This document shows positions 1 to 7,150 of a DNA stretch of 14,889 nt, one piece after another. The notes beneath the pieces are model-generated. The model made no database searches. It was not told where the DNA came from and saw nothing but the letters and a program-made list of their open reading frames with translations. This DNA is from Gammaproteobacteria bacterium. GTDB taxonomy: Bacteria > Pseudomonadota > Gammaproteobacteria > UBA4575. Every line of letters begins with the position of its first letter. Positions within the stretch are counted from its first letter, which is position 1. A program made the translations under genes and the position numbers. The DNA lies in assembly GCA_027297825.1 (NCBI GenBank), contig JAPUHH010000110.1:1-14889 (forward strand). Direction: 5' to 3'.

Positions 1-28
1 TAGCTAGAAATACTATTAAGGTGAAATC

Positions 29-169
29 ATGCCAGCGTTAACGAGAGAAGAATATCGGGAAAAGTTTGATAAAATGAGTGTGGCTCAAGTTAGGCGGATT
101 ACAGTTGATAAAGGTTATCATGAGAAACACCGAACCATTAACCGTCGCCAATGGAAACCCCCTAAATAA
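29..169 (+). CDS. small basic hypothetical protein, 46 aa
   Basis: I do not recognise this small protein. The frame opens with ATG at 29 and closes with TAA at 167-169, giving 46 residues. An AAGGTG ribosome-binding site lies at 18-23, five bases before the ATG, which is the main reason to believe the gene. The protein is very polar and basic, with many Arg, Lys and His residues (for example KGYHEKHRTINRRQWKPPK at the C-terminus). It has no membrane segment and no signal peptide. The composition would fit a nucleic-acid-binding or ribosome-associated peptide, but that is inference only. The DsrE-family gene follows on the same strand after about 160 bases. A chance ORF is the main alternative. 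Confidence 0.4.
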   Translation: MPALTREEYREKFDKMSVAQVRRITVDKGYHEKHRTINRRQWKPPK

Positions 170-330
170 ACACAGCCAGGTTTACAAGTTTATTTTGATA
201 CCCAGAGTCGACCAAAATCGATCATTGCATTGCTTAAATTAATCTATAAGTCACTAAGTGGGATCAACACACTGTTCGAGCAGAGTTAGGAGCTTGAATC
301 AACGATAAAACAAAAATAAGGAGTAAAGTC

Positions 331-693
331 ATGGCAAATATATTTATGAAGTCCTCATGGGGAAGCGACAACCCAACAAATGCTGAAATGGTGTTCGGGC
401 ATGGTAACGCGCTGGCGAGCGCGGATCACGAGGTTCGAATATTCCTGCTCGGTGAAGCGGTGACCCTGGCACGGCCAGTTGTTCGTGAGAATCTGATCCC
501 CGTCGGATGGCCTTCGGTAGCAGAGCAGTGGGACGCGAGCATAAAGCTCGGAGTACGGATTGAATCCTGTGGAGCGTGTTCACGGGCTCGCGGTGTGACC
601 GAAAAAGATATTGCGGACGCCGGTGCGCTTATCGGAACACCTGATACGTTCGTGGAGGATGTCGAATGGTCAGAAAAAATCATCACTGAGTGA
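331..693 (+). CDS. DsrE/DsrF-family (sulfur-relay-like) protein
   Basis: This 120-residue protein looks like a small soluble member of the DsrE/DsrF/TusD superfamily, whose members carry or transfer sulfur on a conserved cysteine. The N-terminus (MANIFMKSSWGSDNP) has the usual first beta strand and loop, followed by a helix and the strand EVRIFLLGEAV at about 34-44. The signature is the strand ending in ESCGACSRARGV (78-89), with Cys80 and Cys83 in the position of the conserved DsrE cysteine. The start is supported by AAGGAG at 318-323, seven bases upstream. By hand count the GC content of 361-600 is about 59 percent, against roughly 25-40 percent in the flanks, so horizontal acquisition is likely. 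No other sulfur-relay gene (TusB, TusC, TusE, DsrC) is nearby, so it is probably an orphan of unknown substrate. Confidence 0.75.
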   Translation: MANIFMKSSWGSDNPTNAEMVFGHGNALASADHEVRIFLLGEAVTLARPVVRENLIPVGWPSVAEQWDASIKLGVRIESCGACSRARGVTEKDIADAGALIGTPDTFVEDVEWSEKIITE

Positions 694-896
694 ACCGCAT
701 TGGATGGCGAGGCCTAAGTCGGTTGATTTCTTTATAACGCTGTTCCTTTGCGATGATTTCTCGTTTTTCAAATAATTTGAGCGTACTCGATTATATGAAC
801 TGTGTAGACAAGGTGAGTTATTAAACAAACTAGCTAACCCAAGGTCGTAGAGTGAATATGATCGAATTATTCAACCACTACTATAGCTAGGAATTG

Positions 897-926
897 AGTG
901 TCCGCTTTGGGTTGTTAGCGGTCATT
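897..926. repeat. imperfect inverted repeat / hairpin
   Basis: The arms AGTGTCCGCT (897-906) and AGCGGTCATT (917-926) are inverted copies with one mismatch and one G-T wobble in 10 positions, around a 10-base loop containing TTTGGG. No T-tract follows on either strand, so a terminator is unlikely. The CCGCT/AGCGG core in otherwise AT-rich DNA suggests a member of a dispersed palindromic repeat family. Only one copy is present in this window, so that remains inference. Confidence 0.45.
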
Positions 927-1164
927 CGCATGAATACACTCTCCTGCTAAATATTCACATATTTATCTTCTACACGAGTGTGGCACATTGTCACATGCGG
1001 CAATTAGTCACTTCTATTCTACCTGTTCTCAAACTAACCCTCCTTTTTACATCCATGAATTTGAGATTGAGTCATACAATGCAATCACTTTGTATTATCT
1101 AAATTTTATGAAGCAAGACACAATTCTACAAATAGAATAATAGTTTTTCCGTATTCTAAGCTGA

Positions 1165-1195
1165 AAACAAAAAGCCTCGCTTATGCGAAGCTTTT
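1165..1195 (-). terminator. rho-independent terminator of the lipoprotein gene
   Basis: Read on the minus strand, the sequence is a stem AAAGCTTCGC, loop ATAA, stem GCGAGGCTTT with one mismatch, followed by a T-rich tail (TTTTTGTTTTC). It lies about 45 bases after the stop codon of the minus-strand lipoprotein gene, as expected for an intrinsic terminator. The plus-strand side has only a short T run, so termination is mainly minus-strand. Confidence 0.8.
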
Positions 1196-1238
1196 AAACA
1201 TTTATTATTTTGGTCTTCTCTATTTTAATTTGCCCTGG

Positions 1239-1706
1239 TTATGCGCTCATCTTCCAACTGCCATCTGCTTGACGACATGCGGTTCCATAAATTTGCTCTG
1301 CTTCACCACCCACTTCAGCATCCATAGTGAATTCGCGACACGGGGTTCCTTCACCGGAGTCATATGTACGGGTTGGAGTAATCGTATATTCAGTTCCTGA
1401 ATCAGGATTAACCCACTCTCTTGAAGAACCAGTACGTGCAGTTTCTAATGTCTCCCCTGCCCGACGACGATCCAGTTCATCAAGTTGACGCCCAACATGC
1501 GCGCCTGCGAGTGCTCCAATTAGAGTACCTGCAGCTGCAGCCCATACTTGGCCTCGACCATCGCCAACGGTTGAACCTAACAATCCGCCAATGACGCCAC
1601 CGGCCACCGTGCCTTGTATTTCCCTGCTCGGTGTTTGGTATGTTGCACAACCACTTAGAAATGCACTGCCTACAAGAATGATGACTAGTATGAAATACTT
1701 ATACAT
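1239..1706 (-). CDS. glycine-zipper 17-kDa surface-antigen-like lipoprotein
   Basis: This 155-residue protein is a predicted lipoprotein. A hydrophobic signal peptide (about residues 4-17) ends in the lipobox LSGC, with the lipidated residue at Cys20; the +2 residue is Ala, which favours transport to the outer membrane. Residues about 32-72 form a glycine-zipper segment (GTVAGGVIGGLLGSTVGDG, then GTLIGALAGAHVG). Next comes a short Arg/Glu-rich link and a C-terminal domain with Cys123 and Cys144 and the pattern REWVNPDSGTEYTITPTRTY, which matches the 17-kDa surface-antigen/RT0821-type family. Its exact role is unknown; relatives are thought to sit in the envelope. CGGAGGG at 1713-1719 is a strong ribosome-binding site just upstream of the ATG. 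The gene stands alone and ends at an intrinsic terminator. Confidence 0.85.
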   Translation of the reverse strand: MYKYFILVIILVGSAFLSGCATYQTPSREIQGTVAGGVIGGLLGSTVGDGRGQVWAAAAGTLIGALAGAHVGRQLDELDRRRAGETLETARTGSSREWVNPDSGTEYTITPTRTYDSGEGTPCREFTMDAEVGGEAEQIYGTACRQADGSWKMSA

Positions 1707-2069
1707 GATTAATCCCTCCGCTATTTAGCACCTAATAATCACTACAACACTCAAAGATACGATTCGATTTACACTACAGCTAAGCCAAATAATAAACTTT
1801 TCAGACATGCTATCTGTATTAATGTTTATGACAGGTATATTTAATTAAAGTTTTATCCGAAAATTGAGGAAAGAATAAGGAAGAGAAATATAGATAATTG
1901 AATGTTTGGCTAAATTAACAACAGCTAGAGGTCTTCGATTTCAAACACATCTCCAGCAGTTGTCAAACTACCAAACGAATCCCACTCAGCTTTAACGACC
2001 GTAACAACGGTGACACCGCTTACATATCAGCATTCCAACTCAACTATAACTTTTGATGCTTACTTAGCC
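1707..2069. other. AT-rich intergenic region with possible gene remnant at its right end
   Basis: The left two thirds (1720-1915) are AT-rich, have frequent stops in every frame, and show no gene or repeat that I can support; the promoter of the lipoprotein gene should lie here but no clear -35/-10 pair stands out. The right third is less AT-rich and holds the possible beta-barrel remnant described separately. No convincing terminator for galE is visible. Confidence 0.5.
1919..2056 (+). pseudogene. possible C-terminal remnant of an outer-membrane beta-barrel protein
   Basis: A plus-strand open stretch from a TAA at 1916-1918 to TGA at 2054-2056 encodes 45 residues ending in GDTAYISAFQLNYNF. 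The end has the pattern of the last strand of outer-membrane beta-barrels: Phe as the final residue, Tyr at -3, Leu at -5 and Phe at -7 from the end, alternating with small or polar residues. There is no start codon or ribosome-binding site, and the upstream DNA is full of stops, so if real it is a decayed gene end. The minus strand of the same stretch (1925-2026) is also open for 33 codons, which weakens the case. Chance is a serious alternative. Confidence 0.25.
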
Positions 2070-3062
2070 TTAGCGATTAAAATGTTTGAGCTCCCATTTC
2101 CAAGCATGCAGTATGATTTCTTCCAAATCTGGGTATTCAGGCTCCCAGTTTAAAATATTTTTCACAAGAGTCGAATCTGCCACCAAGGTTGCAGGGTCCC
2201 CTTCCCTTCGACTTGATGATTGAATTATGATTTCTTTATTGGTCACTCGCATCGCTATATCGATGAGTTGTTTGATGCTGTAACCATTCCCATTGCCCAA
2301 ATTAAACCGTTGGCTGGCCTTTTCGCGCAGCATACACTCGGCCGCTAATAAATGTGCTTTACATAAATCAACGATGTGAATGTAATCTCTAACACAGGTG
2401 CCATCTTGAGTGTCGTAATCATCGCCAAAAATACTGATAGCATCGCGCCGTCCCGAAGCAACCTGCAACACTAATGGAATTAAATGGGTTTCCGGATCAT
2501 GACGTTCACCGAGCCGTGTTTTTGGATCTGCCCCTGCCGCATTAAAATACCTTAGACAAATAGATTTTAGTCCATAAGCCTGGTCATAGCTTTCCAGCAT
2601 CTGCTCAACCATCAACTTACTGTGCCCATAGGGATTAATAGGCTGCTTTATGTGCGCTTCATCGATCGGCACATATTCAGGCTCGCCAAAAATGGCTGCA
2701 GTAGAAGAGAACACAAAATGATTTACTTTATTTGCCACCATGCATTCCAATAAAGTCTGCGTCGCAACAACGTTATTTCGGTAATATTTGAATGGGTCAC
2801 GCACCGATTCACCGACATCAATATGCGCTGCAAAGTGCATTACCACATCAATGCTATGACTCATAAATATCTGGTCTAGATTATGATAATCATGAATGTC
2901 TGCACGAATAAATTTTGCGCCGATGACAGCATCTTCAAACCCGGTAGATAAATTATCCACAACAATTACTTGATGCCCTAGCTCGTGTAGCATGAGCGTC
3001 ATATGCGAGCCAATATAGCCTGCTCCACCCACAATTAAGAAAGTCGTTTTATCTAAGCTCAT
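2070..3062 (-). CDS. galE: UDP-glucose 4-epimerase
   Basis: GalE interconverts UDP-glucose and UDP-galactose in the cytoplasm, feeding the Leloir pathway and supplying UDP-galactose for surface polysaccharide. The 330 residues are close to the usual family length. The N-terminal Rossmann motif GGAGYIGSH is at 12-20, and the short-chain dehydrogenase catalytic pair is Tyr145 and Lys149 in PYGHSK, preceded by the Ser-Ser-Thr at 119-121. The substrate-binding segment with DGTCVRDYIHIVDL (220-233) is also typical. The ATG at 3060-3062 is the only suitable start, because an in-frame TAA lies 21 bases upstream and Met21 would cut off the Rossmann motif. No Shine-Dalgarno sequence is visible. Its start codon overlaps that of the divergent phosphodiesterase gene, so its promoter must lie inside that gene or transcription must read through from purA. 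Confidence 0.93.
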   Translation of the reverse strand: MSLDKTTFLIVGGAGYIGSHMTLMLHELGHQVIVVDNLSTGFEDAVIGAKFIRADIHDYHNLDQIFMSHSIDVVMHFAAHIDVGESVRDPFKYYRNNVVATQTLLECMVANKVNHFVFSSTAAIFGEPEYVPIDEAHIKQPINPYGHSKLMVEQMLESYDQAYGLKSICLRYFNAAGADPKTRLGERHDPETHLIPLVLQVASGRRDAISIFGDDYDTQDGTCVRDYIHIVDLCKAHLLAAECMLREKASQRFNLGNGNGYSIKQLIDIAMRVTNKEIIIQSSSRREGDPATLVADSTLVKNILNWEPEYPDLEEIILHAWKWELKHFNR

Positions 3063-3588
3063 GGTTAAAAATGCAATTAATTATTCGCTATGGTTAAGGC
3101 CTGCACAAACACAGATTGATGACTTTGCAAAAATAATATCAAGATTAGCACACAGCTATCGCACCATGCCATTCCCCCCACATATCACCCTGGCTTCAGG
3201 CATTACCACTGATAGCGACAGCATAAAACAGGCCTGTGTAAGCATTATTGATCAAACACAACAAATTGATCTCCAATTACAAAATATTGCCTATACAGAA
3301 ACATACTATCGTAATTTTTTCGTTCAAGCTGAGCTCACGCAGGCTTTAAGTAAACTGCATGAAAATACAATAAGCGCACTTGCGCATAAAACAGATGAAG
3401 TATTTATGCCGCATCTAAGTTTATTGTATGGATATCTTGAGATAGAAACGAAGAAAAATATACAGAAAAGTCTTGAAAAGACTTGCTCTAAACTTTTACA
3501 TTGCCGGCGACTGGACCTTTACCGTACAAACGGGAAAGTTACTGACTGGTTTCTAGTTGAGTCTTATTTATTAAAATCTAGAATATAG
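3061..3588 (+). CDS. cyclic phosphodiesterase-like 2H phosphoesterase
   Basis: This 175-residue protein resembles the cyclic phosphodiesterase branch of the 2H phosphoesterase superfamily, cytoplasmic enzymes that open 2',3'- or 1'',2''-cyclic phosphates. It starts with the typical YSLWLRP strand (8-14) and carries the two catalytic motifs: His41-Ile-Thr43 in PPHITLASG and His118-Leu-Ser120 in MPHLSLLYGYL. The segment TETYYRNFFVQ (79-89) and the C-terminal LDLYRTNGKVTDWFLVESY also fit the family. The native substrate is unknown; RNA 2',3'-cyclic phosphate ends or ADP-ribose 1'',2''-cyclic phosphate are possible. The gene lies opposite to its neighbours. Its ATG shares two bases with the galE start codon, and its last 11 bases overlap the end of purA. 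No clear ribosome-binding site is visible. Its promoter must lie inside galE. Confidence 0.8.
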   Translation: MVKNAINYSLWLRPAQTQIDDFAKIISRLAHSYRTMPFPPHITLASGITTDSDSIKQACVSIIDQTQQIDLQLQNIAYTETYYRNFFVQAELTQALSKLHENTISALAHKTDEVFMPHLSLLYGYLEIETKKNIQKSLEKTCSKLLHCRRLDLYRTNGKVTDWFLVESYLLKSRI

Positions 3589-4867
3589 ACTTACAAATAA
3601 TATTTTGTGCCCGATCCGGACCGGTTGAAATAATATCAATCGGCACACCAAGTAATGCTTGCATACGATCTAGATAATCTTGTGCTTGTTTTGGCAGTTG
3701 ATCAAATTCAGTAACGGCTAATGTAGTCTCCGGCCTACCCGGATGCTCTTCATACACCGGCTCACATTGATCAAAGGCCCCGCCATCCATGGGTGACAAA
3801 TGTAATGCTTGGCCTTGATACTTATATTCCGTGCAAATTTTTAAGGTTTCGAGACCATCTAACACATCTAGTTTTGTAATACACAACCCTGTTACGCCAT
3901 TTACTTGCATCGCACGACGCAAGGCTACCGCATCTAACCAGCCACAGCGTCTTGCACGACCCGTGGTAGCGCCAAATTCTTTACCGCGACTAGCGAGCCG
4001 CTCGCCCACTTCATCAAATAGTTCCGTTGGGAAAGGTCCGCTGCCCACTCGAGTGGTATAAGCTTTAACAATGCCAAGCACATGATCAAGCATCCCTGGT
4101 CCTGCGCCACTACCGGTACACGCACCCCCTGCAGTCGTATTGGATGAGGTTACGAACGGATAGGTACCGTGGTCGATATCCAGCAATGTGCCTTGCGCAC
4201 CCTCAAACAGAATATTCTTATTGCTCGCACGTAATTCATGAACTCTGGCAGACACATCCGTTACCAGAGGCGCAAGCATTTCTGCGTACAGTCTACAAAG
4301 ATTTTTTACTTCGTCTATGTTTGCAGTTTCATGTTTGAAATATTCTTTCAATACAAAGTTATGGTAATCGAGAATGTTTTCTAAACGTTGATTACAATTC
4401 TGCTCGTTAAATAAATCTGCAACACGTATTCCTCGACGCGAAACTTTGTCTTCATAGGCTGGACCAATACCACGCCCGGTAGTACCGATCGCCGCGTTAC
4501 CGCGTGCTTTCTCACGCGCCTGATCCAATAAAATATGGTACGGCAGAATTAATGGACAGGCTGGAGAAATACCTAATCGCTCTGCTGCAGGAACACCTTG
4601 GCTCTCGAGCATACTAAGTTCTTCTTGCAATGCATCCGGCGCGAGCACAACGCCGTTACCTATAAGGCATTCAACGCTATCGCGTAAAATACCAGAAGGT
4701 ACCAAATGTAAAACTGTTTTCTGATTATTCACCACAATGGTATGGCCTGCATTATGGCCGCCTTGAAATCGTACTACGGCATCGGCTTGCTTCGTGAGCA
4801 TGTCAACAATTTTACCTTTACCCTCATCACCCCATTGGGTCCCAAGTATTACTACGCTCTTAGCCAT
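3578..4867 (-). CDS. purA: adenylosuccinate synthetase
   Basis: PurA joins IMP and aspartate using GTP, the first committed step of AMP synthesis, in the cytoplasm. The 429 residues match the usual length (432 in E. coli). The P-loop region GTQWGDEGKGK is at 9-19 with catalytic Asp14, and the catalytic His42 lies in GGHNAGHT. Further conserved blocks are GTTGRGIGPAYEDK (128-141), the IMP-binding block around FEGAQGTLLDIDHGTYP (221-237), TTGRARRCGW (301-310), the guanine-recognition TKLDVLDG (331-338) and STGPDRAQNI (414-423). It starts seven bases after hisZ. The only good purine-rich sequence (AAGGA) is 18 bases upstream, inside the last codons of hisZ, so translation may be coupled to hisZ. 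Its 3' end overlaps the convergent phosphodiesterase gene by 11 bases. Confidence 0.97.
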   Translation of the reverse strand: MAKSVVILGTQWGDEGKGKIVDMLTKQADAVVRFQGGHNAGHTIVVNNQKTVLHLVPSGILRDSVECLIGNGVVLAPDALQEELSMLESQGVPAAERLGISPACPLILPYHILLDQAREKARGNAAIGTTGRGIGPAYEDKVSRRGIRVADLFNEQNCNQRLENILDYHNFVLKEYFKHETANIDEVKNLCRLYAEMLAPLVTDVSARVHELRASNKNILFEGAQGTLLDIDHGTYPFVTSSNTTAGGACTGSGAGPGMLDHVLGIVKAYTTRVGSGPFPTELFDEVGERLASRGKEFGATTGRARRCGWLDAVALRRAMQVNGVTGLCITKLDVLDGLETLKICTEYKYQGQALHLSPMDGGAFDQCEPVYEEHPGRPETTLAVTEFDQLPKQAQDYLDRMQALLGVPIDIISTGPDRAQNIICKSIF

Positions 4868-4874
4868 AATTATT

Positions 4875-6059
4875 TTATTTGCGTTCCTTAACGATCCATT
4901 GTTGTTTTTCTTTATTCAAAATTCGATTGCACTGCATACTCAAGGCGTCGCCCGATTGGCCTGATAACTCACAAATCACTCTCTCACCTTGCGCTCTTAA
5001 TTGCATAATTTTTTCGTGCAGTTGCGGATCATCATCATTGGGTGCAAATATCCCTTGAATGGCTTGCAGCGCATGAGGGGAAATTTTTGCAAGCGCTTTT
5101 AAATCTAAGCTAAACCCCGTTGCAGGACGCGAACGGCCAAACACTTCACCAATCGCATCGTAACGACCCCCTCGAGCAATCTGCTCACCCTGACCTGATA
5201 TATACGCTGCAAAAACCGCACCATTTTGATAGCGATATCCACTTAATGCAGCAAAATCAAAATGTATTTGGATTTCAGGACTACGTTGCATTACTCGTTT
5301 AGATAGCTCTTCTACATAATTTATATTTTCAATGACACTACTATTTGTGTTCTGCAAAACCTTTTTTGCAGAGTCAAGCATGCCTTCATTGCCACTCAAG
5401 TCCGAGAGTGCCATTAAAATTTCTTGCCATTCCTCTTCTAAAGAACAAGCCGATAAAAACTGTTCGTACTCGGGCAAAGCTCTTTGTTGCAGCAGTGCTT
5501 GCAATGATTTTTGTTGCTCTGCATTTAACCCTGCCTGTCTCATCAAACTGGTATAAATACCAACGTGGCCCAAATCCAGACAAATATTTTCAATTCCGAC
5601 AAGCTTCAACGTTTCAAGCATTAAGCAAATTACTTCCACATCACTATCTACGCCTGCATGGCCATAGAGTTCGGCTCCCAATTGCAATGGACTGCGCGTT
5701 AAGTCACGCCCACTCGGCCGTGTATGCAAAACCGTGCCTAAGTAACAAAACCGCGTTGGAGCTTCGCGTTTCAACATGTGCGCATCAATACGCGCAACTT
5801 GGGATGTCATGTCTGCTCGCACACCCATCATGCGGCCAGTAAGTTGGTCTGTAAGCTTAAAAGTTTGCAAATCTAAATCATCACTTGGGCCAATTAATAA
5901 TGAGTCTAAATATTCAATCAACGGTGTGATCACGAGTTCATAACCCCAGGTAGAAAACATATCGAGCAAGCTGCGTCGATAATGTTCAAGCCAAGCCGCT
6001 TCATCGGGCAATGACTCTTCTATGCCTTCTGGCAATAACCAGCGATCTTCACTACTCAT
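4875..6059 (-). CDS. hisZ: ATP phosphoribosyltransferase regulatory subunit
   Basis: HisZ is a catalytically inactive paralogue of histidyl-tRNA synthetase. It pairs with a short-form HisG to make the active, histidine-regulated first enzyme of histidine synthesis. The 394 residues lack the C-terminal anticodon-binding domain of a true HisRS. Class II synthetase features remain: FKLTDQLTGRMMGVRADMT (67-85), a degenerate motif 2 (RFCYLGTVLHTRP, 103-115), RSPLQLGAELYG (122-133) and the late GGRYDAIGEVFGRSRPATGF motif. Position between the hfl genes and purA is the usual place for hisZ in many gammaproteobacteria. The start codon follows the DUF2065 stop by six bases, with no clear Shine-Dalgarno sequence. 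No other his gene is in the window, so the prediction is that a short HisG is encoded elsewhere. Confidence 0.92.
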   Translation of the reverse strand: MSSEDRWLLPEGIEESLPDEAAWLEHYRRSLLDMFSTWGYELVITPLIEYLDSLLIGPSDDLDLQTFKLTDQLTGRMMGVRADMTSQVARIDAHMLKREAPTRFCYLGTVLHTRPSGRDLTRSPLQLGAELYGHAGVDSDVEVICLMLETLKLVGIENICLDLGHVGIYTSLMRQAGLNAEQQKSLQALLQQRALPEYEQFLSACSLEEEWQEILMALSDLSGNEGMLDSAKKVLQNTNSSVIENINYVEELSKRVMQRSPEIQIHFDFAALSGYRYQNGAVFAAYISGQGEQIARGGRYDAIGEVFGRSRPATGFSLDLKALAKISPHALQAIQGIFAPNDDDPQLHEKIMQLRAQGERVICELSGQSGDALSMQCNRILNKEKQQWIVKERK

Positions 6060-6065
6060 GGGAGA

Positions 6066-6260
6066 TTATTTGATCAGTTTTATAATATAGAGAAAGATAA
6101 TTCCAAGTGTCATGCTCACAAAGCCGATTATACGTAGCGCCTGACCAGACAGTTGACTGAGTTGAGCCATAGCCTGTCTAAATTTTTCAGGTGCTAAAAA
6201 TGGAATAATGCCTTCAAGCACAAGCACCAGCGCAATAACGACCAATAAATCACTCCACAT
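6066..6260 (-). CDS. DUF2065 (YjeT-type) small inner-membrane protein
   Basis: This 64-residue protein has two predicted membrane helices, at about 5-21 (LLVVIALVLVLEGIIPF) and 43-62 (RIIGFVSMTLGIIFLYIIKL), joined by a short loop with APEKFRQAMAQL. The length, the acidic residue in helix one, the FLAP segment and the location directly after hflC match the DUF2065/YjeT family. The biochemical role is unknown. Co-location with hflK and hflC suggests, without proof, a link to the HflKC-FtsH membrane complex. The gap to hflC is 24 bases and to hisZ six bases, consistent with one transcript. Confidence 0.88.
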   Translation of the reverse strand: MWSDLLVVIALVLVLEGIIPFLAPEKFRQAMAQLSQLSGQALRIIGFVSMTLGIIFLYIIKLIK

Positions 6261-6284
6261 GAAAACAGGCTTCTAAGAGAATTA

Positions 6285-7148
6285 TTAGTTTGGTTTAGAT
6301 TTTTTAAAGTAGCGAAAAAATTCAGAATCAGGCTTCATAATCAAAATATCATTACTACTATTAAAGGTATTGATATAGGCCTTTAAGCTACGGGTAAAGC
6401 TATAAAATTCCTCATCCTTTTGATATGCATTGGCATAAATTTCTGCTGACTTCGCATCGCCATCACCGCGCGTTTGCTCTGATTCATTATATGCATTCGC
6501 CAAAATGACGGTGCGTTCTTTATCCGCAGTCGCTCGAATCACTTCTGCCTTCTCTCTACCTCGCGCACGAAAATCTTTCGCAACACGATCTCGTTCAGCA
6601 CGCATACGATTAAATACAGATTCACTTACATCATCAGGTAGATCAATCTTACTCACTCTTACATCCACTACTTCAATACCAAAGTTTTTGGCCTCTTCGT
6701 TGGATTGCAATTGAATAACATTCATAATCTCAAGGCGTTCACCCGAAACCACTTCTTGTATGGTACGCGTACCAAATTCATTTTTTAAACCATCAACAAG
6801 AATTAACTCTAAGCGTTGATTAGCCCGTGATTCTTGGCCACCTGTTGCCTTGTAATATATCTCTACGTCATTAATACGCCACTTTGCGAAGAAATCGACT
6901 TTTACGTATTTTTTCTCGCTAGTGGGAAATTCTGTCGGTGGGACATCTAAAGTAAGAATACGCGCATCATATTTCCCAATTGTATTCATAACTGGAATTT
7001 TAAAGTGAAGCCCTGGCTCCATTTTGGACTCTATAATTTCACCAAATCTCAACTTAATCGCTTTTTCTCTTTCATCCACCTGATAGGTAAACGAATAGAT
7101 CACAATCAACGCCGCTACTAATATCCCGACAATTACTTTTATATTCAT
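6285..7148 (-). CDS. hflC: HflC, FtsH protease modulator subunit
   Basis: HflC is a SPFH/prohibitin-domain membrane protein that assembles with HflK into a large cage around the FtsH protease and limits its attack on membrane substrates. The 287 residues begin with one membrane anchor (about 4-21), leaving the rest in the periplasm. The SPFH domain starts with YQVDEREKAIKLRFGEI (22-38) and includes GLHFKIPVMNTIGKYDARIL. A long charged helix follows, with RMRAERDRVAKDFRARGREK and then AYNESEQTRGDGDAKSAEIY. It is somewhat shorter than the E. coli protein (334 residues). It begins two bases after the hflK stop (TAAAAATG), so the two subunits are probably translationally coupled and made in fixed ratio. 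Confidence 0.95.
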   Translation of the reverse strand: MNIKVIVGILVAALIVIYSFTYQVDEREKAIKLRFGEIIESKMEPGLHFKIPVMNTIGKYDARILTLDVPPTEFPTSEKKYVKVDFFAKWRINDVEIYYKATGGQESRANQRLELILVDGLKNEFGTRTIQEVVSGERLEIMNVIQLQSNEEAKNFGIEVVDVRVSKIDLPDDVSESVFNRMRAERDRVAKDFRARGREKAEVIRATADKERTVILANAYNESEQTRGDGDAKSAEIYANAYQKDEEFYSFTRSLKAYINTFNSSNDILIMKPDSEFFRYFKKSKPN

Positions 7149-7150
7149 TT

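Larger units (their letters stand above)
694..1238. other. AT-rich gene-poor intergenic region
   Basis: No convincing gene is visible in these 545 bases. A 24-codon open stretch on the plus strand at 776-850 reads like protein (FERTRLYELCRQGELLNK), but it has no start codon and stops flank it, so it could be a gene remnant or chance. The region also holds an inverted repeat at 897-926 and, at the right end, the terminator of the lipoprotein gene. The rest is AT-rich with many stops in all frames. Confidence 0.6.

Noticed and set aside
776..850. Protein-like open stretch FERTRLYELCRQGELLNK on the plus strand
   Set aside because: No start codon or ribosome-binding site, stops on both sides and only 24 codons; I could not assign it to a family, so it is mentioned only in the intergenic entry.
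979..995. CRP-like inverted sequence TGTGG-N7-TCACA
   Set aside because: The spacing is seven bases instead of the required six, one half-site deviates, and no gene starts nearby in a fitting position.
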